A DNA stretch of 64,000 bases from Tetrahymena elliotti 4EA (lineage: Eukaryota > Ciliophora > Oligohymenophorea > Hymenostomatida > Tetrahymenidae): NCBI GenBank assembly GCA_000231825.2, contig JH720293.1, forward strand, positions 1,550,001-1,614,000, written 5' to 3'. The position numbers and the translations under genes are program-made. Below are positions 1-10,571 of this stretch, one piece after another. The stretch's first letter is position 1. Each line of letters begins with the position of its first letter. Under the pieces are notes generated by a model, which searched no databases, was not told the origin of the DNA, and worked only from the letters and a program-made list of their open reading frames with translations.

Positions 1-39
1 TTTGATTAAGCTAAACATATTACACTAATAATTATATAG

Positions 40-449
40 CATGGAAAATTATTTGATAATATCAGCAAACCAAAAGCATCAAATCCAAAAAATTACAAAT
101 ACTGGTAGTTATTTTTGCTTTTTATTAGAAAAACTGTAAACATTTTTATACTCAAAAAATTAGGATCAGGACAAAAGGTTTACTTTCAGTTTTAGGTTTT
201 GGAGTTCTTACTCTTGCATTTATTAAATTTATCTGGACTTGGGTTGGTTATATTCTCTACACATAACATTCATTTGATCATTGTGATGACAAATTCAAAA
301 GAACATTCCTTTCTAATTTTATAGTACCTTTAGTCTGCTTAATTCCAATAGGTTTTACTATCGTAATGTTTTTACTCATAAAAGTAACCAATTTTTTGCT
401 ATCATGGTTAATGCCATCAACATTTGTTTGGATTTCTAAAAGATTATGA
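40..449 (+). CDS. C-terminal part of a multipass membrane protein (5' truncated)
   Basis: The window opens inside an intron whose acceptor (ATATAG) is at 39. Two exons follow: 40-104 and 164-449, joined across a 59-nt GTAGTT...TTAG intron in phase 2; together they give 116 residues and a TGA stop. The second exon holds two strongly hydrophobic segments, one around the stretch LLSVLGFGVLTLAFIKFIW and one around VPLVCLIPIGFTIVMFLL, with a charged Cys/Asp-rich loop (HCDDKFKR) between them. It is therefore the tail of an integral membrane protein whose N-terminal part lies upstream of the window. No family is recognised. The neighbour to the right is separated by 1.6 kb containing an assembly gap. 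Splice sites are inferred from frame continuity only. Confidence 0.6.
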
Positions 450-2103
450 ACAAAAACTCAAATATATTTAGTTAGATAACAAAACTTTAAAAACTTTTTA
501 TTAAAGAAAGAAAAAAATTAATTAAATTAATAATATTATTATTTTACTATTGAACGTATCTATTTCAATTACTTTATATTAGTGTTTTTAAATAGTTAAA
601 TAATAAATTAAACTAACTAACTCAATTAATATATCCACAATTCAAAAATCTTCAAATTAAAATTATACCTTTATTTATAATTATCCTTATTTCAATTTAG
701 TTTAGGTTGTCATTTTTCAAAGGATTATTTGAGGAAAAATTATTTTTTATACTCATATTACTTCTAAATAAACTAATTACTCTTTAGTTAATTTAAAAAA
801 CTTGTTTAAAAATTTCAATTTCATTCATACTTAACTCTTTCTTTAATTTTTAATAAAAAATTCTTAAGGTTTTTAATAATCACGCTGGAATTAATTATTT
901 GCAAGTTTAGTTAGGATAAATTATTTTGGTTAATCCTTAAAAATATTTTAACATCATTCATAAATATTTAAATTTTTAAAATTATTTTCTCTCTACAAAG
1001 TATTTATGTTCTTAAATAAATTTACAATACATTTAGTTTTGAGTTTAACTACTTGAAGAGTTTCCATAAATTTAATTTTATAAAAACTCTGAGTTTTTCT
1101 TTTTCTTTTTTTTTGTATTTTTGTTATGTGGATTTTTCTAAAAAATTCTTTAAATTAATCACTTACTACTNNNNNNNNNNNNNNNNNNNNNNNNNNNNNN
1201 NNNNNNNNNNNNNNNNNNNNNNNNNNNNNNNNNNNNNNNNNNNNNNNNNNNNNNNNNNNNNNNNNNNNNNAATTCATTTTATGTTTCCAATTAGATAAAA
1301 ATTAAAAATTTTCTATTATTAACTTTTTATGGTAAAATTAAGGCGGTGTTAGTTTTATTTCAAAATTTTTGGAAATTAAAAAAGAGCTGTTTACTTTTTG
1401 AAAATTAATTTTTAACTCCAGTAAACAGAAAAGCAAGAGTGCACAAAAAATTAAGAAATAGATTGAAAAAAAAAAATTTTTTTCTAGAAAATACTTTAGA
1501 GTTTGTTAGATCATAAACTGACTAATTTTTAATAAATTGAGTTAAAATACTTGATTTCTTGCTTTAAAAAAGTTTTTAATTATGAGGATTTAATAAAAAT
1601 AAAAAAATTGTGTGAGGAATATTTTAGGAAAGTACATGTTTTTAATTGCATCATTGCAAATTTCTAGTACGTCACTAAGTTATCAAATCAAATCTTTTAA
1701 AATTGACCTTTTCATAAAATAGCCTAAAAAAAATTAATTAATAAAAAATTAATTAGCTTATTTTTGATAAAAATGTTTGTTAACAAAAGTAGTACTTTTA
1801 ATAATTACCTCAGTAATTTTTTGCAGTGGAGGTTCTCAACTTAATAGGGAGTTATATATCAACAATATAATGTAAATCAGATATGAATTTAGTTATTTTA
1901 GACTAGGTATTAATTCATTATCTTTAAATAAAAACAAAAAGTAACTGATTAAGTAGGGCAAGCTCAAATAAGATCATCGCTAAATATATTGTGTAAGATT
2001 ACTTTATCATAGATAGTATGGTAATTATTGATTATTTTAAAATTAAAAATAAAATAGATTAATCAACTTGACTAGTTGAGAGAGAATCTTATAAATTCTC
2101 AAT
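450..2103. other. Intergenic, AT-rich, contains assembly gap
   Basis: No reading frame with coding character is seen on either strand under the ciliate code. The stretch is dominated by A/T runs and includes the 100-N gap. The last 200 bases are presumably the upstream region of the AFG1-like gene, but no specific promoter element can be supported. Confidence 0.6.
1171..1270. other. Assembly gap of exactly 100 N
   Basis: One hundred consecutive N. The round number is the usual placeholder for a gap of unknown length, so the true distance between the flanks may differ. The frame that appears to run across it has no meaning. Confidence 0.98.
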
Positions 2104-3833
2104 ATGAATGGAAGGACTTTTAGAGTTCTTTAGAAAACTCTCTTAGAGATTTCGATAGATAAGTAGAATAAGCTAGATTAGAAAAATAAAAGGAATACAA
2201 ATCAAAAAAACAAGAAGGAATGGAAGCTGTTGAAGGCACTAAGCCTAAAGGTGAATTATTTCATATAATTGAATAACTTTCTCATAAGAAATATAAAAAA
2301 TTGTATAATAGGGTTTTTCTCTTTCTTAAGCAACTAATAGCCTATTTGGAAGCCTACTTATAAGGTTTTCTATGAAGAAAGAGAAGAAAAGCTCATCGAC
2401 ATCGAAGAATTTAAAACTAAAGAGATAAATAAATTGAAAGGTATCTACTGTTATGGTAAACCTGGTAGTGGCAAGACATTTATTATGGATATGTTCTATG
2501 AGTCAATTCCTTTTGAAGAAAAGCAAAGAATACATTATAAAGAATTTATGCTTTAAGTTAACTCCCACTTACACTCAATAAGAAATGTAAATATTAATTT
2601 TGTTTGATTAAGAGATAAATTAATAAATGATTTTTACTAAAAATTTATTACTTTTTTAATAATTAAAGAAAGATTATAGAAGTCCCTTAAATATTATTGG
2701 TAGATAAAAGGCATCAGGTTTAAGATTATTATGTCTTGATGAATTTTAAGTTACTGACATTAGTGATGCTATGATTCTTAAAAACTTATTTTAGAGCTTA
2801 TTTAATAATAATGTTGTTCTTGTGGTAATTTTATATTCTCAATATTATTTTTAAATGCTTAATTTAAATTTTTTTAAAAGACTACTTCTAATAGACCTCC
2901 TGATGACTTATACAAAGGTGGTTTGTAAAGAGAATCTTTTGAGCCATTTATTCCATTTTTGAAATAGAATTGTGAAGTTATTGAGTAATAAATTTAATTT
3001 AATAGATAATCTATCTTTAACTAAAAATTTTTAAATCAAATAGTATTTAAAGTGAAACTGATTACAGATTTAGTTCAGATAAAGGTAGAGCTAGTATGAA
3101 GACATTTTTCCATCCAAACGATAATTATAATAACACTTAAATTGAAAAAACTTACAAAGTCTTAAGCGGAGAAGAAGATTACGAATAAGTTAGTTTAGAT
3201 GTTTGTGGATTAGGAAGAGAAATTAAATTGAATAAAACAGGTGGTGGTGTTGCCGTTTTGGAGTTTTCCGATATTTGTGAGGGATATTACTCTCCTCCTG
3301 ATTACATTACTATTTGTAGAAATTTCCATACAGTTATCTTAAAAAATGTTAAAAAACTCTCTACCGATGACCGTAACTCAATGAAAAGATTTATCAGCTT
3401 AGTAAATTTTAAATAATTAAAAGAAAATAATTTTTTTAATTTTTGATTTCAAAATATTTAGGTTGATGAAATTTATAATCATAGAACAAAACTTTATATG
3501 ACTTGCCAAGTTGCTTTAGATGAACTATTTGATATCAATAACTAAATACCTAAGTAAGGAGCTTAGAAGTTATTTGATGTAGATTATAAAGAACCTCAAT
3601 ATGATGTAGATTTTGCTTTAGAAAGATGCAAGAGTAGAGTTGTTGAAATGCAAACTAGAGATTATAACGATGAACTTTCTTACTATGAACAAAAGAAATC
3701 TGGATAAATTAAAGAAGACCCTACAATTAAGCCTGAGTCTTAATAACCAATAGAAGAAAGTGATTCAAATATATAAACTGAATTAAACACTGAAAACTAA
3801 TACTAGTCTGACAATAAATCAGCTTAATTATGA
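2104..3833 (+). CDS. AFG1/LACE1-like AAA ATPase
   Basis: Five exons (2104-2586, 2669-2824, 2881-2984, 3053-3401, 3462-3833) give 487 residues in an unbroken frame with TGA stop. Walker A is GKPGSGKT (about residues 118-125) and Walker B is LCLDEF (about 183-187), followed by the AFG1-type continuation QVTDISDAMIL and then TSNRPPDDLYKGGLQRESF with the sensor Asn and Arg finger region. The C-terminal half keeps the family blocks ICRNFHTV and LYMTCQVALDELF. In other eukaryotes AFG1 is a mitochondrial inner-membrane protein that helps degrade respiratory-chain subunits; that role is inferred here from family membership. The N-terminus is weak: the first 90 codons do not match the family well, and another frame from about 2222 (starting MEAVEGTKPKGELF) also looks coding, so the true start or a further intron may have been missed. 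The tail is rich in Gln, Glu and Ser. Confidence 0.88.
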
Positions 3834-4415
3834 AAGTGACTTTGAATTTTTATTTGCTTCTTTGTTATACCTAAATGAATAAATAGTTATATTATAATTT
3901 GTAAATAAATAATATTATTTCATTTACAAAATAAATTTATATATAAATGTAGTATACATTCTTCACATAAAAAACTTTCAAAATCTTAAAAACATGTATA
4001 ATTTCATTAAATAAACTTTATGACAGATTAATATCAAAAATACTCATCTTAATCCTTAATCAAAGTAAATAAATAGTTAAATTAAGCTTTGTAAGTAATA
4101 TTATTTAATATCCAAAAAAAATTGAATGTAATACATCACAGAAATTTCATTCAATATTTATAAAAGAGAAGGCAATAAATAAACAAATATAAAAAACTAA
4201 TGAGTTTTTAAAAGTTTTAGTGATGAAACTAAAATTATTTTAATTTAATAAATCGAATATTTTTTTGCAGAATTTCATGAATTTTAAGATGAAAATAAAC
4301 TAAAAAATATGAAAACAGGAATAAACATATGAAAAAGCAATATTATTATTGATAAATATTTTATATGCTTGAGCACATTTATAACAAATTTTGATTTATT
4401 TGTGCTTACTTGATT
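3834..4415. other. Convergent intergenic region
   Basis: Lies between the 3' ends of the AFG1-like gene (plus) and the dehydratase-like gene (minus). It is A/T-rich and no gene or RNA is seen; it presumably holds both 3' untranslated regions. Confidence 0.6.
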
Positions 4416-5000
4416 TCATGCTTGTTATTACTTTTGATCTTTGTTATTTACTTTATTAAAATCGTCTTCCAATTATTTTTGAATTAATTCATTTTATTTT
4501 TTCATTTTTGCCATTTAAACTTATCTCTTATAATCAACTGGTTTTTCTATAGGAATTAAAAAGTATTCGTCAAGATTCATTTCATTGATTTTCATAGCTA
4601 ATTAAAAATCAATTTAACTTAATCCATTTAATGTTGGAGAATAAAGTTCCAAAGTTAACAATTCCCCTTTCTATAATGTAAATGAAGGGCAATTTTAAAA
4701 GTTCAATGCATCTATTTTAGCTACATCTTTTAAAAATTGCACTGCCATAATGTAGTCTTCTATGTAAAAATATCTAATTAGTCTAGTTTTATCTTCATTA
4801 AGATTCCAGCCTTAAATGAAATCAGAAATAGAGTTTTTAATTTATTCAACTTTTTAAGGAGCTAAAGGTTTTCCATCCTAATGATAACGGCAGCATTTTT
4901 TACCATATTTGTCACTAATCTAATTATTAAAAAAGCTAAAAGATTGCTTCTAAACATTCTAAAAACCTTTGTAAAGGTAAGCTGCTCTTCTTAAAAACAT
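4416..5000 (-). CDS. Pterin-4a-carbinolamine dehydratase-like domain protein, probably mitochondrial
   Basis: Single exon of 194 codons. After a basic N-terminus with no acidic residues (MFLRRAAYLYKGFQN), which looks like a mitochondrial targeting sequence, the region GWNLNEDKTRLIRYF...YIMAVQFLKDVAKI...LTLELYSPTLNGLSQIDFQLAMKI follows the order of the PCD/DCoH fold: an initial Trp, a helix with the FL..VA pattern, a beta strand, then the GLS..D..LA helix. The usual catalytic His-His-Pro segment is not visible; at that place the protein reads NFQNCPSF, so dehydratase activity is doubtful. The C-terminal 40 residues are Lys/Gln-rich and probably a coiled coil. It converges with the AFG1-like gene. 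The assignment rests on pattern only. Confidence 0.65.
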
Positions 5001-5318
5001 TTTTGCTATTTACTTTTGTATCAATTTAATTAATGTTTAAAATTTAATAATCTTAAAGATATTTTCAAATTTTCTAGAAATTATTATCAGTATTTTAACA
5101 TCTCAAATATTCAATCAATCATTAATTCATTTTGTAACAAATATATAACCAAAAAATAATATAAATAAGGTGTCCAAAAATAATTAATTTAATTAAGAAT
5201 CAATTTTAAATAAAAATATTCAATCACATTTTTGTTGGCTTAATTATCTATTTAATCTAAAATAGTTTTTTTCTACTAATTTAAATTAGGAAATTTTATT
5301 TTAGAGAAAGATCATTTT

Positions 5319-5546
5319 ATGAATTTACTTCATTTCATCATGAACAATCAAATAGAAAAATGTTTGATAGCGTATTTCTTAATTTATTCTCTCTTGATAA
5401 TTACCATAGTCTATTTTATTTTGCTTAAAAAAACATATTTATATATAGGATACAATTATGATCAGATAAACTATGAATATGAAAAAATGCTTAACTTGAA
5501 TGCTTATGAAGCCAAATTGAAGGAAATTAAATTTTTAATATATTGA
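5319..5546 (+). CDS. Possible small single-span membrane protein
   Basis: A 75-codon frame with ATG and TGA that uses no TAA or TAG. It carries one long hydrophobic segment (CLIAYFLIYSLLIITIVYF) and a charged C-terminus ending in a short amphipathic helix with Glu/Lys. No family is recognised. It sits in the 738-bp space between the PCD-like gene and the next plus-strand gene and could be an independent small gene or a lost 5' exon of that gene. In AT-rich DNA a chance frame of this size is possible. Confidence 0.3.
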   Translation: MNLLHFIMNNQIEKCLIAYFLIYSLLIITIVYFILLKKTYLYIGYNYDQINYEYEKMLNLNAYEAKLKEIKFLIY

Positions 5547-5738
5547 TGAGTATAATTAAAGTGTATTGTTTTCTCTTTCTTTATATTAAATTTAGTAGAA
5601 AATAAATGATAGACTGTGAAGCTTGATTAAAAATAATAGCCTAAATTTCAACTTATAAAAAGAATATCAACAAGGAAATTATAAATAAAAGAAATATCAC
5701 AAAATAATTATTTGCGTTTTTAAGAAAACAAAATTAAT

Positions 5739-6635
5739 ATGGGAAATACATAAAATAGTATAGTGTGTGCTGATTGCAGCGCCATATAAATAGAAGATGC
5801 TTCTCTTGAAAATTAAAGATCTAATTTTTAAATGACAAGGATGAGACATTTCAGCCACTACTCTAGAGACTTTTAAGTTGAACAAAAATATAATAGAATC
5901 AAGCAAAATAAACCTAACTTCAAATTAAACTTAGAGTTAATATACCCTGAATATCTTTCAGAAAAGAGAGATGAGCTTATATTAAAAAGCGGAATAATAA
6001 AGCCAGATAAAGAAATTGATTTAAATGTTGAATCCATTAAAAAATCTTATAAAGTAGGAAATCTGAAAATAGCCACATAAATAAAATCTCAAACAATAGA
6101 ATAAATAATTTAGGAGACTACTCATAATGATTAAAAATTATAAGAGAGAGCTCAATAAGTAGATGCATTTTTATTATTTATAGATAGTTGTATAGATTTT
6201 AATTAGATTACAAATATAATTGAACTAATAAGCAAATACTGTAAATGTGAAGCACTCATCTTTTTGATTGCTGCTAAGTAAACTCCTTAAAATTAGTCCT
6301 TTTTGAATGAGTCAAATGCAAAAGATTAATAAAATAAATTAGATGAAGCTGTTGATAAGGAATAATTGGCTAATGGAGATTAGTAGATAAATGAATCAAA
6401 ACTAGGAAATTTTTAGAAATCTAATATATTTTAGTCATTCTTATAACCAGGATAGTAAGGATAAAAAATTCAATCATTTTAAGTTCATGTAAAGAATGTA
6501 ATAGAGAACTATAATAATACTGATTTTATATGTATCAACTATGAATCAGTAGAAAACATGAATTAAAAATTAGAAATTATACTAAGTTAATGTATATACT
6601 CCTAAGACTCTAGAATCAGAATAACATACCTTTGA
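5739..6635 (+). CDS. Uncharacterised 298-residue protein
   Basis: Uninterrupted frame from ATG to TGA with about 45 in-frame TAA/TAG codons read as Gln, typical of ciliate genes. The N-terminus MGNTQNS could be an N-myristoylation signal, although the residue at position 6 is not the preferred Ser/Thr. The centre has a hydrophobic block (AFLLFIDSCIDFNQ and ALIFLIAAK), then a Gln/Asn-rich linker, then a short block ICINYESVENMNQKLEIIL. The alternation of strand-like and helix-like hydrophobic blocks suggests a small alpha/beta domain interrupted by a low-complexity insert, perhaps GTPase-like, but no nucleotide-binding motif is seen. No function is proposed. Confidence 0.72.
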
Positions 6636-7479
6636 TAAATTACTCCATTAATAATCATAGCAACCATACATAATAAAAAACAAGAAAATAACTATAAACT
6701 AAATTAATTAAAAATCAATAAATTACTTCATTTCCTCTCTTAAATATAAATGACCACAATTTACTCAATTAAAAAATATGCTTTGATAAAAAATAAAAAA
6801 ATACAATTTAAAATTTTATTTACATCTTAATAATTCTGTATCTTTATTATATATCAAAAATATATTCAAAAAATTTATTTCATCTAATATTTGTCTTTTC
6901 TAATCTTTTCAAATTATTTCTACTAATAATCATCTATTTGTATTTGCTTTAAAAAATTATCAAAAGAGTATAATACTAAGTAATAAGAAGTAAATATTCG
7001 CTAATAATTAAAAAAATAAAGAGATTTTTATAATTTTTCATTCAATATTTTAATCAAAATAATTGCCCATAGAATCACTTATTGTTTCTTTTAATATTCT
7101 TTAAGTTTTATTAAACTTCATTGTGACTTAAATGATCTTTTAGACTTTTTATAAACAAAAAGGTTAAACTAATTTTTTTTAAAATCAAAAGATTGTTGGG
7201 GAAATATTCTAAAGGAAAAAGAAAAAAAAATTTGAATTTATTAAATTTAAGGAAAGAAAATTTTACATTTCAATATTTAGATAAAAAACAAAGTTGAATT
7301 TTAAAAAATTTTTAAATGAAGAAGTATTTTGAAAATGTAAAAATATGTAATAAGTAAACAAAAAATTTAAATCTACTCGAATTAAATTCACAAGAAATTA
7401 TTAATTATTTAGAATTAGTCTAAATAAAATTTATTTTTATATTTTATTTATATATTTTTATATTGTATGAACTATTTAT
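6636..7479. other. Convergent intergenic region
   Basis: Between the 3' ends of two genes on opposite strands. Long A and T runs, no coding frame, no recognisable RNA. Confidence 0.6.
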
Positions 7480-9514
7480 TCAATAAGTGCTTGCTCTTCT
7501 TTTCTTTTTAGGCTAAGCAGATGTTTAGTTGCAGCAAAGAGTTAATAAGAAATTAACACAGTTAGTAAGTAAAACTAAACAGATAAAAATAATCTGTCCT
7601 TTGTTATAATTTTAGATGTGTTGATGGGTTTAAATACTTCCAGTTCCAATAAGTTTTAAAGTAAATTCATCAGTGCACTATTTCTCTTATAATTGCTTTT
7701 CGATGTTAAAGAGTACTCTTGCTTGATGAAGGGCTGCTGCACTAAAAGGAAGTACAATTAACTATAACACAAAAATAATAACTGGATCCCATAAAATTAG
7801 GGTTTTTTCAAATCTTTATACTAATGGAACTCTGCAAATTAAAAGCAACTCAAATGTAGAAATAATGACAGTTATTATTGATATAACGTATGTAATTATT
7901 TTGAGTGCCCTTTATCTTGTGTCAAATTAATCAAAATCCTTATCAGACAAGAAATAATTCATATATTCTTAGCATTCATGCTTCCAATAGATATATTGAT
8001 GCTTGTATAAATTATAAACGTATGAATTATTTAAGGAGAAGCCAGGTAATTAGTCTCTATATTACAAAGCAAAGTTGTTGTAATAAAAACTTTGTTCTCC
8101 TTGGCTGTCAATTAATATATAACGATCATCAGTAAGATTTCCACTGCATCTGCTTCTTTAACTTTTTAAAAGCTTGTAATCTTCATGGTCTTTTGAAATG
8201 TTACTATTTGGATTATCTATACAAACACTATCTTCAGCCACTAAAAAGTTTGATATTGGCATGGATTTTGGTAAATTTCTACTCACATATAACATCTAAT
8301 TTCTACTGAATTACATAGAACGAGATTGGTAGTATAATTATTCTTAGCCTCTTGGAGGAGTTGTAGTAATCAATATTCCATTAATAGGGCACTGAGGGTA
8401 AAATTTAGGAAAGCAAAATTGATAATTTTTATCTTCTGGATCACCACATACTCTAAGATTTTCATCTTAGCATGTACCATTTGTATAATCATAGTATTTT
8501 TGCATGACACTCATACTCACTGCTTATGCTCTAGCAACACACCATTACAAACGTTATTTCCATTTAGTGAACCCTTGCTCTTTTACAGGATATATATCAA
8601 GGCACCCTGCTTAAGTTTAATTCCAGTTGCAAACTCCCTCAGTATAAATTTTATTTTCTAAACCAAATTTGGCTAATTTAGCTAATAATTCATCTTTGGT
8701 AGGTTAATTTGGATGAGGTTAATTAAAAGCCCTTGTTTCATGGTTTAAATTGTTTTTCTTTGAATGATTAATTTCCTTTTTTAAATCTAATTTTTTAACA
8801 TCTACGAATCTATTAGCTTTGCTATCCTAAGATCTTTCCTATTATTAATTCTCTTCTTGACTTATTTACTACTTTTTTAGCTAATTTTAAATATAGTTTG
8901 CTGTCTTATTAGTCTTATTTTCTTTCACTTACTACTTTTCAATAATATCATCATCAGATAAATCAAATGTGCTTTATTTCATTTATGAAAATTCTCCATC
9001 TGGTCCATGTGGACGAGCTGGGTTTTCATCCCATAATTAGCAGTTGCAAGCTGGAATTGTTCCAGGCCAATCAAAAGAAAACATGGGTTCATATCCCTAA
9101 ATTATAAAATATATTTTATCAATCAATTTATGTATATAAAATTAATAGGAATAGCAAGTTTCATTTAAAGAAATTAGAATTTTTTCATCATAATCAAGAG
9201 ATTTACATTTAATGAAAACTTAAAAAAGAAAACTAAAATTCAAAAAAATCAAAATTTTTTGAGCAAAAAAAGCTTAATTGCTGTTGATGATATAAAAAAG
9301 TGTTAAAAGCTCTTACCAAAGGACAAGAATCATATCTGCTGCTTTATATGTCTATAATCATGTTGTTTTCCCAGTTTGTTTGGATTCCATTATTTGCATG
9401 AGTTTCATTAGAAATTAATCTGACTGCTGCAGTAACTAGGACTATTGTGGAAATACCATAAAGGATATGAACACAAGAATTTACAAGTATGAGTACTCTG
9501 TTTCTCTCACTCAT
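7480..9514 (-). CDS. Multipass membrane protein with Cys-rich extracellular domain
   Basis: Two exons, 9514-9317 and 9096-7480, joined in phase 0 across a 220-nt intron, give 604 residues. The N-terminus has one hydrophobic span (about residues 7-27). The junction region carries the compact motif MFSFDWPGTIPACNC. A long Gln/Lys-rich hydrophilic insert follows, then a Cys-containing region with potential N-glycosylation sites (NGTC, NLT, NNS), and finally three hydrophobic spans near the C-terminus, ending in a basic tail (QPKKKRRAST). This layout fits a plasma-membrane or endomembrane protein with a large luminal/extracellular part between the first and second spans. I recall no characterised family; the WPGT..ACNC element may mark a ciliate-specific family, which is an inference. 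It is transcribed divergently from the EF-hand gene. Confidence 0.8.
9097..9316 (-). other. 220-nt intron of the membrane-protein gene
   Basis: GTAAGAGC donor and TTTAG acceptor on the minus strand, joining codons ...CCT TTG and GGA TAT in phase 0. It is the longest clear intron among the small genes of the window. Confidence 0.75.
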
Positions 9515-10571
9515 CTACTATGAAACCTAATGTAAAATGCTTGCTTGTTTGTTTATATTTACAAAACCTTTTCAATATATTTAACTGTAAATAATAAGAC
9601 CTATTTTTAAATTATATTTTCAAATCTTATTTTTGTTTTTTAGTTGTTATTTTTATTATTAATCTATAAAATTTATTAGATTGTAATATTATTAAAAAAA
9701 ACATAAAAGAATCATGTCTTATTTAAGTTTTTGCTATCAAGAATTCAAATATAATTTTATTTGCATAGTTTGATCCGTTAACAATCTAGGTTTAAATTTT
9801 ATCTGCGTTATTCATTAACAGTATTTGTTTTTGCTAATTTCATTTCTAAATTGACATTTACATTTGAATATTATTATTTATTTTTCAATCAATAAAAAAT
9901 AAGTTTGTAAATCTTTTTCATTAAAACTTGAGTTAATTTTTGAGATAAATAAATTCTGATTCTCATGTTTCAAAATTTTTTAATGGATTTAAAATTTAAA
10001 AATAAATTATTTCTTTAAATACTAATAGAATGGATAACTACAATTTATTATTGAAAATCTTAATCAAAATGAATTGAATATATTATTAATTGATACTACT
10101 TTAAAAGTAAAATAATATTTGATGCAAAAGAAATCTCAGGTTTCAACCTGCTCATAAACAAAAATTTAAATTAACCATTAATAGAAAAAATAATTTTATC
10201 AATTAATATTGAGATATCTTATGATATTTTTAATCATTTCAATCACTTTTGTCTTTTTTATTCTAGTAATTTAGGAAAAAATTTTGTAAAATAATGAGAA
10301 ATATTCAAAATTTTTAATGAAATACTTATTAATTAAAAAAATTATGTAATTTAAAAATTGTTCATGGTAGGTTTTATTGAATTTATAAAATATTAAATAT
10401 AACTTTTTTATGTTAATATTAGATTTATATTTTTTTTAGCATATGATTTCAATGCTAAAAAAATAAGATCTTGTAAATGATTATCTTTAAGACTTACTTT
10501 TTAAAAGAATAATTTCGCTCACAAAATTATAATTTATTAGAACAAAGTTTTTTGTTAATTAGAATTAGAAA
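9515..10571. other. Divergent intergenic region (about 1.05 kb)
   Basis: Separates the start codons of the minus-strand membrane-protein gene and the plus-strand EF-hand gene, so it should contain both promoters. It is extremely A/T-rich with no coding frame; no defined element can be named. Confidence 0.6.

Noticed and set aside
1053..1298. Open frame running across the N gap
   Set aside because: It owes its length to ambiguous bases and has no coding character on either side.
9768..9780. Shared string TTTGATCCGTT at 9769 and 34971 as a possible RNA or regulatory repeat
   Set aside because: Only 11 bases are shared, flanks do not match and no secondary structure is evident.
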